From: Marinobacter sp. THAF197a
GTDB lineage: Bacteria; Pseudomonadota; Gammaproteobacteria; Pseudomonadales; Oleiphilaceae
DNA length: 64,000 nucleotides
Assembly: GCF_009363275.1 (NCBI RefSeq)
Contig: NZ_CP045324.1
Span: 3,720,001-3,784,000, forward strand
Direction of reading: 5' to 3'
Both the position numbers and the translations under genes were made by a program. The notes under the pieces are model-generated. The model ran no database searches and was not told where the DNA came from. It worked only from the letters and a program-made list of their open reading frames with translations. Positions 52,075 to 60,880 of this stretch are shown here, in pieces. The stretch's first letter is position 1. Each line of letters begins with the position of its first letter.

Positions 52075-53106
52075 CTATACCCGCGAACGATCCCTCATCA
52101 GTCTCGCTGCGCGCACTGCAAAATAGGTCAGGATGCCGTCAGCACCGGCACGGCGCATGGCCATCAGGCTCTCCATCATCACCGCATCGCCATCCAGCCA
52201 ACCGTTCTGCGCAGCGGCCATATGCATGGCGTACTCACCACTCACCTGGTAGACAAACGTTGGCACCTGCAGTTCGGTTTTCACCCGGTGCACAATATCC
52301 AGGTAGGGCATGCCCGGTTTGATCATTACCATATCGGCACCCTCGGCCAGATCCATCGCCACTTCATGAATGGCTTCGTCACTGTTGGCCGGATCCATCT
52401 GATACGTCGCCTTGTCGGCCTTGCCCAGGTTGGCGGCAGAACCGACCGCATCCCGGAACGGGCCGTAATAGCTGGAGGCATACTTGGCAGAGTAGGCCAG
52501 AATCCGGGTATTCACATAACCGGCGCCTTCCAGGGCATCGCGGATAGCCGCCACGCGACCGTCCATCATATCTGAAGGGGCAACCACGTCAGCCCCGGCA
52601 TCGGCATGGGACAACGCCTGGTTCACCAGAGCTTCAACGGTGACATCGTTCAACACATAACCGTTGTGATCAATAATGCCATCCTGACCATGGGTGGTGA
52701 ACGGGTCCAGGGCAACGTCGGTGATCACGCCGAGTTCCGGCTGAGCTTTCTTCAGGGCACGAACCGCCCGCTGAGCCAGGCCGTCCGAATCCCAGGCACC
52801 CGAGCCAGACAGATTCTTCCTCTCAGCAGGGACGACCGGAAACAGCGCCACCGCCGGAATGCCCAGCTCCACCAGTTCCGCAGCCTGCTCCACCAGAAGA
52901 TCGACACTCAGGCGCTCCACCCCCGGCATGGACGGCACAGCCTCACGCTGGTTCTCGCCTTCAAGCACAAACACCGGGTAGATCAGGTTATCAGGCGACA
53001 GCTGGCTTTCCCGAACCAGTCGGCGGGAAAAATCACTGGCGCGATTACGGCGCAAACGGGTCGTCGGATAGGCTCGGCTTGAAATCGGCGGGCGCTGTTT
53101 GGACAC
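52075..53106 (-). CDS. hemB: Delta-aminolevulinic acid dehydratase (porphobilinogen synthase)
   Basis: A 343-residue enzyme condensing two 5-aminolevulinate molecules in heme synthesis. Two active-site lysines are seen in AYSAKYASSYYGPFRDA and MVMIKPGMPYLD; the magnesium type is suggested by an aspartate-containing, cysteine-poor DVALDPFTTHGQDG rather than the zinc cysteine triad. It lies 43 bases before ppk and on the same strand. Confidence 0.97.
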   Translation of the reverse strand: MSKQRPPISSRAYPTTRLRRNRASDFSRRLVRESQLSPDNLIYPVFVLEGENQREAVPSMPGVERLSVDLLVEQAAELVELGIPAVALFPVVPAERKNLSGSGAWDSDGLAQRAVRALKKAQPELGVITDVALDPFTTHGQDGIIDHNGYVLNDVTVEALVNQALSHADAGADVVAPSDMMDGRVAAIRDALEGAGYVNTRILAYSAKYASSYYGPFRDAVGSAANLGKADKATYQMDPANSDEAIHEVAMDLAEGADMVMIKPGMPYLDIVHRVKTELQVPTFVYQVSGEYAMHMAAAQNGWLDGDAVMMESLMAMRRAGADGILTYFAVRAARLMRDRSRV

Positions 53107-53219
53107 GGATAACCTCCTGAATATGGATGGCCTTGGAAAGTGATGACATCATACACCCCAGAGGCCACGCATTGCAGGTTTGAGCCCAGTGTGCCGTTGA
53201 CCGATGACAATCCAGTGAC

Positions 53220-53264
53220 AAAAAACGGACGGCCCTGCCTCAGGATGGCAGTCGCCGCCCGCCA
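53220..53264 (-). terminator. Terminator of the SutA-like gene
   Basis: On the minus strand a two-part stem (GGGCGGC with GCCGTCC including one G-U pair, then CTGCC with GGCAG, loop of 7) is followed by six T. It begins 11 bases after the small gene's stop. Confidence 0.7.
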
Positions 53265-53274
53265 ATGAAGGGAA

Positions 53275-53496
53275 TCAGATGGATCGGTTGTTAAACCCTA
53301 CTTCCACCTTGCGTGGGGAGTCCGCACGGAACGTGGTGTCCACTTCCTGTATCCGACCGCCACTTTGCAGGAATGCTTCGATATCAGCCTGCAACTGGGC
53401 CCTGACCCGTGCCCTGCCGGCAATGGAATGGTTATCATCACTGTCGCTGGTCCAGTTACCGGACTGCTCCAGATTGCTTTCGTCGAATTCACTCAT
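53275..53496 (-). CDS. Small acidic SutA-like protein
   Basis: A 73-residue protein with an acidic disordered start and a C-terminal half reading EAFLQSGGRIQEVD, ADSPRK and FNNRSI. This resembles the C-terminal part of SutA from Pseudomonas aeruginosa, a small RNA polymerase-binding protein that lifts transcription in slow growth. The likeness is from memory and covers about 40 residues. It stands alone with its own terminator, 168 bases from hemB. Confidence 0.6.
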   Translation of the reverse strand: MSEFDESNLEQSGNWTSDSDDNHSIAGRARVRAQLQADIEAFLQSGGRIQEVDTTFRADSPRKVEVGFNNRSI

Positions 53497-53768
53497 GGTA
53501 TTTTCTCCATCAACGAAAACAGAACTACAAGCACTGTTGGCTCTGCGCCTGACAGCACCCCGTCTCGACCGCCGGCCGCCTGCGGCCCCGTCTTGGCGTC
53601 TTTATAATCCGGTTTTGGTGACGACGCTATTTCCTGACAACCACTTTTTTGTAACTTTTTGTATCCAATTTCAAGCCCATGATTTTAAAGATGTCTTGCA
53701 TGACAAAACAAACAACCGCAAATTGACACAAAGAATGAACCGTGATTCACTACTTGTAAGGAGCCGGC

Positions 53769-54398
53769 ATGGCCTATCGTGAAACCGAAAAGATGCGCGA
53801 ACGGAAAGCCCGGGCACGCCAGAACATCATCGAGCGCACCTGGGAATGTGTCGCTGAAGGTGGCTTCCGAAGCGCCCGTATCACCCGGATTGCTGGCCTG
53901 GCCGGCGTTGCCACCGGCACCATCTATCGGCATTTCGAGTCCCGCGAGGACCTTTTTGCCGAAATCTTCCGGTTGGCCACCCAGCGGGAAGTCGACAAGG
54001 TGGCCGAAGCGCTCAACGTATCCGGAAACGCCGTTGAACGCCTAGACAACGCCTTGAGGAAATTTGCCCAGAGGGCCCTCAAAGGCCCCATGAAGGCCTG
54101 GGCCCTGATCGCCGAACCGGTGGATCCGAAGGTAGAAGAAGAGCGACTGGTTTACCGAAAGGCTTACGCCAGCCTGTTTGAACAAGCGATCCGGGATGGC
54201 ATAGCCGAAGGCTGCATACCGGACCAGAACGCACGGCTCGCCAGTACCTGCCTGGTGGGCGCGATATCAGAATCCCTGGTGGGGCCTCTGTCACCAACCC
54301 AGACAGACATACCGCCGGGGCAAGACAACAACGAAGATGAGCTGGTCAACGCCATCGTCTGCTTCTGCATACGGGGGTTGACCGGCACCAGGAGCTAA
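53769..54398 (+). CDS. TetR family transcriptional regulator
   Basis: A 209-residue regulator: basic N-terminus, HTH with RITRIAGLAGVATGTIYRHF, and a C-terminal ligand domain. AAGGAG precedes the ATG. Its stop is 2 bases from the start of an AidB-like acyl-CoA dehydrogenase gene, so it probably controls its own operon in response to an acyl-CoA or related compound. Confidence 0.88.
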   Translation: MAYRETEKMRERKARARQNIIERTWECVAEGGFRSARITRIAGLAGVATGTIYRHFESREDLFAEIFRLATQREVDKVAEALNVSGNAVERLDNALRKFAQRALKGPMKAWALIAEPVDPKVEEERLVYRKAYASLFEQAIRDGIAEGCIPDQNARLASTCLVGAISESLVGPLSPTQTDIPPGQDNNEDELVNAIVCFCIRGLTGTRS

Positions 54399-54400
54399 CC

Positions 54401-56092
54401 ATGAACAGCCCGCAGCGCAAGACCGAGTCCACCGCCGACAACCGCTACCTGTCGGCCACCCACGAGGTGATCAACCAGCCACGGCCGCTGGAGAACTACA
54501 ACCTCTACGAACAGGACACCGCGCTGCGGGAGGCGGTACTGCGCGAGGGCGCCGGCTTCGCCAACGACGACCTGAGTCAGTTCGGCGCCTGGGCCGGCCA
54601 GGCGGATACCATTGACCTTGGTAACCAGGCCAACGCCAACAAGCCCTCCTTCCGCACCCACGACCGCTACGGCCACCGGGTAGATGAGGTGACCTTCCAC
54701 CCGGCCTACCACGAACTCATGCGCGTGGCCCTGGAGAATGGCCTGCACAGCTCGCCCTGGACTAACCCCGGCAAAGGCGCCCACGTCGCCCGCGCCGCCA
54801 AATACTACCTGCACTCCCAGGTAGAAGCGGCGCACTGTTGCCCGATCACCATGACCTTCGCGGCCATCCCGTCGATCCAGAACCAGCCAGACCTGGCCAA
54901 ACTCTGGGCTCCGAAAATCCTGGCCAACGAATACGACAGCCGCAACGTACCAGACACCGACAAAACCTCCGTCACCATCGGCATGGCCATGACCGAGAAA
55001 CAGGGCGGCAGTGACGTACGCGCCAACACCACCGTGGCCTACCCGACAGGCCAGGAAGGCCCGGGCCAGCCCTATGAACTGGTTGGTCACAAATGGTTCG
55101 TCTCCGCCCCCATGTGCGACGCCTTCTTGGTGCTGGCCCAGACCACCAGCGGCCTGTCCTGCTTCCTGATGCCCCGGTGGCGCCCGGACGGCACCAAGAA
55201 CCCCTGGCAGGTACAGCAACTCAAGAACAAAATGGGCAACGTCGCCAACGCCTCCAGCGAAGTGGAAATCCGCGGCGCCCTGGCGTGGATGGTCGGTGAA
55301 GAAGGCCGCGGCGTCAGAACCATCATCGAAATGGTCGCCATGACCCGCTTCGACTGCATGATCGGCAGCGCCGCCGGCATGCGCCAGGCCGTCGCCCAGG
55401 CCAGCCACCATTGCCACCACCGCAGCGCCTTTGGCGCAACCCTCAGCGACCAGCCGCTGATGCAGAACGTCCTGGCCGACCTGATCATCGAAAACGAAGC
55501 CGCCCTCGCCTACACCATGCGCGTAGCCCGGGCCATGGACAACCAGAACAACGAACACGAACGCCTGCTGGCCCGCCTGGCCACCCCCGTAGGCAAATAC
55601 TGGATCTGCAAACGCACCCCCAACCACGCCTACGAAGCCATGGAATGCATCGGCGGCAGCGGCGTGATGGAGGACTGCATCATGCCCCGACTGTTCCGGG
55701 AATCCCCGGTCAACGCCATCTGGGAAGGCAGCGGCAACGTCCAGTGCCTGGACACCCTCCGCGCCCTGCAGAAAGAGCCCGAAACCCTAGACGCCTTCTT
55801 CAAAGAAGCCGCCGAAGCCCGTGGCACCGACCGCCGCTTCGACCAGTTCCTGGCACAGCTCCAGCACGACTTCGCCGACATCAGCGACTTCCAGTACCGT
55901 GCCCGCAACCTCGTCGACCGCATGGCCCTGACCATGCAAGGCTCCCTGCTGCTGCGCTTCGGCGATAAAGGCGTCGCAGACGCCTTCTGCGCCTCAAGAC
56001 TGCAATCCAGCGGCGGCATGAACTACGGCAACCTGCCCTCCGGCACCAACCCGGCGGCGATTATCAAACGGGCGACGCCTGTAGTAGGCTAG
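54401..56092 (+). CDS. Acyl-CoA dehydrogenase family protein, AidB-like
   Basis: A 563-residue FAD protein close in layout to AidB: long N-terminal region, FAD site MTEKQGGSDVRANTT, HHCHHRSAFG, and the C-terminal IGGSGVMED then ESPVNAIWEGSGNVQCLD. AidB in E. coli belongs to the alkylation response, while similar proteins are annotated as isovaleryl-CoA or other acyl-CoA dehydrogenases. Codon use in the second half is strongly C-ending, as in several of its neighbours. The TetR gene directly precedes it. Confidence 0.87.
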   Translation: MNSPQRKTESTADNRYLSATHEVINQPRPLENYNLYEQDTALREAVLREGAGFANDDLSQFGAWAGQADTIDLGNQANANKPSFRTHDRYGHRVDEVTFHPAYHELMRVALENGLHSSPWTNPGKGAHVARAAKYYLHSQVEAAHCCPITMTFAAIPSIQNQPDLAKLWAPKILANEYDSRNVPDTDKTSVTIGMAMTEKQGGSDVRANTTVAYPTGQEGPGQPYELVGHKWFVSAPMCDAFLVLAQTTSGLSCFLMPRWRPDGTKNPWQVQQLKNKMGNVANASSEVEIRGALAWMVGEEGRGVRTIIEMVAMTRFDCMIGSAAGMRQAVAQASHHCHHRSAFGATLSDQPLMQNVLADLIIENEAALAYTMRVARAMDNQNNEHERLLARLATPVGKYWICKRTPNHAYEAMECIGGSGVMEDCIMPRLFRESPVNAIWEGSGNVQCLDTLRALQKEPETLDAFFKEAAEARGTDRRFDQFLAQLQHDFADISDFQYRARNLVDRMALTMQGSLLLRFGDKGVADAFCASRLQSSGGMNYGNLPSGTNPAAIIKRATPVVG

Positions 56093-56163
56093 GGGAAGAA
56101 TTCGTCAGCTCGTCATTTCACCCCACAGAGGCGGACGAGCAAAGACTCCCCGAAGAAAGTCCG

Positions 56164-56274
56164 GGAAGCGGTGAGGGTGGGCTGTTCAAAACCTTGCGGA
56201 GCCATGGATGGCGGAGCAGAGCGTACAAGGACGTATCCACAGCGTGTTTTGAACAGCCCACCCTCACCGGTTCC
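56164..56274 (-). repeat. Core-and-variable-arm inverted element, copy 2
   Basis: Arms 56164-56192 and 56246-56274 are complementary at 28 of 29 positions. The 53-base core, read on the minus strand, begins ACGCTGTGGATAC and contains GCCAT-CC-ATGGC; it differs from copy 3 at two positions. It begins 71 bases after the acyl-CoA dehydrogenase stop and ends 24 bases before the DUF503 gene. Confidence 0.87.
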
Positions 56275-56298
56275 TGCACCAAACGAGCCAGACCAAAC

Positions 56299-56646
56299 AT
56301 GTCAGAAGCCCTGAGAAAACTGCTCAAAGAAGGCAAAAACCCACAACAGCACCAGGATATCACCCCCCACGTAGGCGTCCTCACCCTGCACTTCCAGCTC
56401 TACGCCTGCGAAGACCTAAAAGCCAAACGCAAAGCCTTCACCGCCATGAAAGCCATCTGGGGCAGAGAACCCGACCTCGCCGTCGCCGAAACCGCCGACC
56501 ACGAAGCACTGGACTGCGCCACCTGGACCATCGCCGCCCTCGGCGCCAGCGCCCAGCAAATCACCCAGCGCCTCGACCAGATCGAAAAGGACATCCAGGA
56601 CCGTATCGACGCTGCCATTCTGGATGTTCACCGGGAAATACTCTGA
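56299..56646 (+). CDS. DUF503 (YlxP-like) family protein
   Basis: A 115-residue protein. After a 28-residue N-terminal extension the DUF503 pattern appears: HVGVLTLHFQLY, then DLKAKRKAF, VAETADHEALDCATW and a final helix with QRLDQIEKDI. YlxP-type proteins are small, sometimes near ribosome maturation genes; function unclear. The ATG at 56299 is chosen because upstream in-frame sequence lies inside the repeat element. Confidence 0.8.
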   Translation: MSEALRKLLKEGKNPQQHQDITPHVGVLTLHFQLYACEDLKAKRKAFTAMKAIWGREPDLAVAETADHEALDCATWTIAALGASAQQITQRLDQIEKDIQDRIDAAILDVHREIL

Positions 56647-56842
56647 TAGCCCCGGCGCCATAACACCAGCGCCCACAGGGCATAGCGTCATTCCTGTTCA
56701 GGCCTTATACTACCGCCCCTCAGGGAATACATGACCTGCAAGCACGCAGGCTATACTACGAGTGTCGGGCAACGCCCGGCTTCGTCCGCCGGGTTTCCGG
56801 AACCGACCTTGCGGATAACCACTGAAAGAAGTGTGTGGCTCT

Positions 56843-58519
56843 ATGACCGGAAAGAAAAAATCCGCCCAGGCCTCCGTTGAGGCCATGTATCGCGTATTCA
56901 CGGTGCCCGAGGCGCCGGAATCCACCCTGAGCCGCATCGACCAGAACATCTCCCGGAACCTGGCCGGCTTCCTACAGGAACACATCGTCGCCGTTGAACG
57001 CGACCTGAGCGATGTCGAAAAGAACTTCGCCGACTCCGTGATTCCGGAAAAGCCGGTATTCGTCTCCGAACAGGCCCAGTTCCTGCTCGACAAACTGGTC
57101 GCCAACTCGGTGCACACAGCCTCACCGGCATTCATCGGCCACATGACCTCGGCACTGCCTTACTTCATGCTGCCGCTGTCAAAAATCATGATTGCCCTGA
57201 ACCAGAACCTGGTTAAAACCGAAACCTCCAAAGCCTTCACCCCCCTGGAGCGCCAGGTACTGGGCATGGTCCACCGGCTGGTGTACCAGCAAGACGGCTC
57301 CTTTTACCGCAAATGGATGCACGACCCCCGGCACGCCCTGGGCGCCATGTGCTCCGGCGGCACCGTCGCCAACCTCACCGCCCTGTGGGTCGCCCGCAAC
57401 CGCGCCTTCCCCGCCGAAGGCAGCTTCCGCGGCCTGCACGAAGAAGGCCTGTTCCGGGCACTGAGGTATTACGGCTGCGAAGGCGCCGCCATCGTTGTCT
57501 CCAAGCGCGGCCACTATTCCCTGCGCAAAGCCGCCGACGTACTCGGCCTGGGCCGGGATGCCCTGGTGCCGGTGGAAACCGACGAATTCAACCGTATCCA
57601 GCCCGATGCCCTGCGGGACAAATGCCTGGAACTGCAAAAGCAGAAAATCAAGGTCATGGCTATCTGCGGCGTGGCCGGCACCACCGAAACCGGCAACGTC
57701 GACCCACTGGACGCCATGGCCGACATCGCTAGGGAATTTGGCGCCCACTTTCACGTCGACGCCGCCTGGGGCGGGCCAACCCTGTTCTCCCGCACCCACA
57801 AACACCTGCTGCGCGGCATCGAAAAAGCAGACTCGGTCACCTTCGACGCCCACAAACAGCTCTACGTACCCATGGGCGCCGGCCTGGTGGTGTTCAAAGA
57901 CCCCAGCCTCGCCAGCGCGGTAGAACACCACGCCCAGTACATCATCCGGAAAGGCTCAAGAGACCTCGGCAGCACCACCCTGGAAGGCTCCCGCCCGGGC
58001 ATGGCCATGCTGATCCACTCCGGCCTGAAAATTCTCGCCAGAGAAGGCTACGAAATCCTCATCGACCAGGGCATCGACAAAGCCAAAACCTTTGCCAACA
58101 TGATCGATGAACAACCGGATTTCGAGTTGGTCACCCGCCCGGAACTGAACATCCTGACCTACCGCTATTGCCCGGAAGACGTACGCCAGGCACTGGCCAT
58201 GGCCGACGAACTGCAGGCAGAGAAAATGAACACCTGCCTGAACCGCATCACCAAATTCATCCAAAAAACCCAGCGGGAGCGAGGCAAGGCATTCGTCTCC
58301 CGAACCCGACTGGAGCCGGCCCGCTATTATCACTTCCCGTGCATCGTCTTCCGGGTGGTCCTGGCCAACCCGTTAACAACACCAGACATTCTGGAAGACA
58401 TTCTCAAGGAACAGCGGGAACTGTCGAAGGAGGATGGCATTGCCGATGAGATTGCCATCCTGCACCAGATGGCGGAAGCGGTTTTAAATCAAAACCAGAA
58501 AGAAGCCAAACAGGCCTGA
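56843..58519 (+). CDS. panP: Pyridoxal-phosphate aspartate 1-decarboxylase PanP-like
   Basis: A 558-residue group II decarboxylase. PLP-binding lysine in FDAHKQLY, cofactor-binding CSGGTVANLTAL and VDAAWGGP. The overall layout matches PanP, the PLP enzyme that makes beta-alanine from aspartate where pyruvoyl PanD is missing. That would supply pantothenate for CoA, with coaBC and coaD also in the window. A GTG at 56831 is an alternative start. Glutamate decarboxylase activity is the main alternative. Confidence 0.83.
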   Translation: MTGKKKSAQASVEAMYRVFTVPEAPESTLSRIDQNISRNLAGFLQEHIVAVERDLSDVEKNFADSVIPEKPVFVSEQAQFLLDKLVANSVHTASPAFIGHMTSALPYFMLPLSKIMIALNQNLVKTETSKAFTPLERQVLGMVHRLVYQQDGSFYRKWMHDPRHALGAMCSGGTVANLTALWVARNRAFPAEGSFRGLHEEGLFRALRYYGCEGAAIVVSKRGHYSLRKAADVLGLGRDALVPVETDEFNRIQPDALRDKCLELQKQKIKVMAICGVAGTTETGNVDPLDAMADIAREFGAHFHVDAAWGGPTLFSRTHKHLLRGIEKADSVTFDAHKQLYVPMGAGLVVFKDPSLASAVEHHAQYIIRKGSRDLGSTTLEGSRPGMAMLIHSGLKILAREGYEILIDQGIDKAKTFANMIDEQPDFELVTRPELNILTYRYCPEDVRQALAMADELQAEKMNTCLNRITKFIQKTQRERGKAFVSRTRLEPARYYHFPCIVFRVVLANPLTTPDILEDILKEQRELSKEDGIADEIAILHQMAEAVLNQNQKEAKQA

Positions 58520-58570
58520 GCTTAGCGAAACCCTCTCAAAGTTATGGGGCGGGGCTTGTGGGAGCCCTTT

Positions 58571-58588
58571 CCAAAACCTTGCGGAGCC
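58571..58588 (-). repeat. Fragment of a core-and-arm element
   Basis: The 18 bases CCAAAACCTTGCGGAGCC equal the minus-strand end of the copy 3 core with the first arm bases. The rest of the core and the partner arm are not seen, so it is a truncated copy lying 13 bases before copy 3. Confidence 0.6.
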
Positions 58589-58600
58589 AGTCGGCGCCCC

Positions 58601-58711
58601 GCAAGGGGATGGGGAGCTTCGCCCAAAACACGCTGTGAATACGTCCCTGTACGCTCTGCTCCGCCATCCATGGCTCCGCAAGGTTTTGGGAGAAGCTCCC
58701 CATCCCCTTGC
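58601..58711 (+). repeat. Core-and-variable-arm inverted element, copy 3
   Basis: Arms 58601-58629 and 58683-58711 are complementary at 28 of 29 positions. The 53-base core begins ACGCTGTGAATAC and contains GCCAT-CC-ATGGC. It lies 82 bases after the panP stop and 32 bases before the stop of the convergent small gene. Confidence 0.88.
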
Positions 58712-58742
58712 TCAGAGTTCGTCATTCAATATCGGGGATTGA

Positions 58743-59009
58743 TCAGTAAAGCGCCTCTTCGTCATCCAGCACCTCGTGCAGGATCTCCAGAAACATCTTG
58801 TCTGCCTCACTCCAGTTTTCCGGAATCCGGATGGTGGTGTTGGCACTGATCTCGCGAGCGATCAACTCATCGGAATTCGGCTGTCCCTTGTATTTGCGGG
58901 CAATATCCATGGATTTGACCGCAATCGTCGGCTCGCTCATCACCTTCTTGATGAACACCCGCAACTCTTCAATCATCTTGGCCTGACGGCTCTCGGAAGA
59001 TGAACTCAT
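58743..59009 (-). CDS. Conserved-looking small hypothetical protein
   Basis: An 88-residue acidic soluble protein, not recognised. Predicted mostly helical, with serine-rich start, basic EELRVFIKKVM and a strongly acidic C-terminus (EVLDDEEALY). No signal peptide or metal motif. It is 108 bases upstream of the PiT gene stop in the same direction but separate. Its good ribosome-binding site (GGGGAG) and codon pattern support a real gene. Confidence 0.65.
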   Translation of the reverse strand: MSSSSESRQAKMIEELRVFIKKVMSEPTIAVKSMDIARKYKGQPNSDELIAREISANTTIRIPENWSEADKMFLEILHEVLDDEEALY

Positions 59010-59116
59010 TCCTGACTCCCCGATTATGGATAGCGTTAAAGCAAACCGGCCCGCTCAGGGCCTGATGCCCATAGTATGGCCAATCCGCGGGGCGGTAACC
59101 AGCCCCGCATAAACCA

Positions 59117-60682
59117 TCAGATCATCAAACCACGCAGGGCGAAGAACAGGAACGCCGCCATCAGGGCAGACGCCGGCACAGTGATGATCCACGCCGCAGC
59201 AATCCGGAACAGGTGCGAGCGCTTGACCATTTCTTCCTTGTAGATCTTCTTCAGGCGCTTGCGTTCAGACTTGGACAGCGGCACCTGATCCTTCTTTTTC
59301 TTGGCCTGCTTCAGCAGATTCTCCATTTCCTCGACAGACGCATTCCGGAAATCATCCAGGAACGGCTTCAGTCGCTCCTGCTCAGCGGGATCATGATGTT
59401 CCATGATCTTGTGCAACTGGGTGGCATAGTTGGATTTCAGGTATTCCCTCAGGAAACCAACCCCGAATACGCCACCAATGGCAATATGGGTGGAGCTGAC
59501 CGGCAGCCCCAACTGGGAAGCAAGGATAACGGTGAGTGCTGCAGACAATGCAATACAGAACGCACGGGTTTTATCCAGCTCGGTGATTTCGCTGCCAACC
59601 GTCTTGATCAGGCGCGGGCCAAACAGCATCAGGCCCACCGCAAGACCCAGAGCACCGACCATCATCACCCAAAGCGGGATGCTGGCCGAGGTGACCACAC
59701 CGCCACCGGCCTGGATGGCATCATTAATGGCCGCCAGCGGACCAATAGCGTTGGCCACGTCGTTGGCGCCATGGGCAAAGCTCAGGAGTGCTGCCGCGAA
59801 AATCAGCGGCCAGGTGAACAGCATATTCACACCATCGGTGCTGTTCTCCATCGTCGCCGCCTTACGGCCAACCAGGGTTCTCATGGCGAAAAACACCACT
59901 GCCGCCAATGCCAGACCAATCAAGGCGGATTGGGTGAAATCAAGCTTTACCAGCTTGCTCATACCCTTAATCATCAGATAAGTGCCAAAAGCCCAGGCCA
60001 TGATGGCCACCAGCCAGGGCACGAAGGTGCGGGCCGCTGACACCAGGTTCTTCTGGTACAGCACGGTCTTTTTGATCACAAACAGGAACAAGGCCGCCAG
60101 GGCGCCACCCAGTACCGGGGAAATCACCCAACTGGCAGCGATCTTGCCCATCACCGACCAGTCGGCGATGGCCCAGCCGCCAGCGGCAATACCGGCCCCC
60201 AGAACGCCCCCAACAATCGAATGGGTGGTTGACACGGGCGCGCCCATCCAGGTGGCCAGGTTCAACCACAGGGCGCCTGCGAGCAGGGCTGCCGTCATCA
60301 GCCAGACAAAGGCTCGCGGATCATCGAGACTGGTGGGATCAATAATGCCACCCTTGATGGTTGAGACCACATCGCCACCGGCAATGATCGCGCCACCGGC
60401 CTCAAACACCGCCGCGAGCAAGACAGCGCCGCCGAGCGACAGGGCACCCGAACCGACCGCCGGGCCGACGTTGTTGGCGACGTCATTGGCGCCGATGTTG
60501 ATGGCCATATAACCGCCAATAACAGCCGCCGCCATCAACAGCATATTATTGGGCAGGCCCTGGCTAAAGGAGCCAACCACAAGCCAGACGATAAGCAGGA
60601 ACAGAACGCTCAGGCCGACCCGATACCGTTCCGTGGCGGGGCTGGTGAGGAGGGTATCCAGAAAGTTGCTGGAGCGGGCCAT
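59117..60682 (-). CDS. PiT family inorganic phosphate transporter
   Basis: A 521-residue polytopic transporter using a cation gradient to import phosphate. The PiT signature GANDVAN occurs twice (NIGANDVANNVGP and AHGANDVANAIGP), and PVSTTHSIVGG and PVSSTHIAIGG pair with each. A basic cytoplasmic loop of about 70 residues lies between the last segments. The ATG at 60682 is taken; two upstream in-frame ATG codons lack well-spaced sites. Together with ppk it fits phosphate storage. Confidence 0.92.
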   Translation of the reverse strand: MARSSNFLDTLLTSPATERYRVGLSVLFLLIVWLVVGSFSQGLPNNMLLMAAAVIGGYMAINIGANDVANNVGPAVGSGALSLGGAVLLAAVFEAGGAIIAGGDVVSTIKGGIIDPTSLDDPRAFVWLMTAALLAGALWLNLATWMGAPVSTTHSIVGGVLGAGIAAGGWAIADWSVMGKIAASWVISPVLGGALAALFLFVIKKTVLYQKNLVSAARTFVPWLVAIMAWAFGTYLMIKGMSKLVKLDFTQSALIGLALAAVVFFAMRTLVGRKAATMENSTDGVNMLFTWPLIFAAALLSFAHGANDVANAIGPLAAINDAIQAGGGVVTSASIPLWVMMVGALGLAVGLMLFGPRLIKTVGSEITELDKTRAFCIALSAALTVILASQLGLPVSSTHIAIGGVFGVGFLREYLKSNYATQLHKIMEHHDPAEQERLKPFLDDFRNASVEEMENLLKQAKKKKDQVPLSKSERKRLKKIYKEEMVKRSHLFRIAAAWIITVPASALMAAFLFFALRGLMI

Positions 60683-60880
60683 AATCAATGTCATCTCTTG
60701 TGAGCTGAATGAACATCGGGCAGTCATGCCACGGGGGGCAAACTATAAAATTTTTGCCATAAAATTGAAACAAAACTGACACGCAAGGCAGGCGTCACAT
60801 TCCCGTAAAGAGGGACTGCAAATGCTACATAATTTGGCGCATACTTCCGGAAAGAGCGTCAAAAAACGATAAAAACGCCC

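Noticed and set aside
45340..58711. The inverted elements as integron attC sites, CRISPR or transposon ends
   Set aside because: No integrase, cas or transposase gene in the window, no conserved R/L boxes at the ends, and copies are too far apart and too few for an array.
59087..59108. GCGGGGC / GCCCCGC hairpin past the PiT gene stop
   Set aside because: Well-paired but no T tract on either side; kept out of the terminator list.
60776..60806. CTGACAC and CGTCACA as a possible Pho box near the phosphate transporter
   Set aside because: The two parts are about 10 bases apart rather than the 4 expected for PhoB half-sites.
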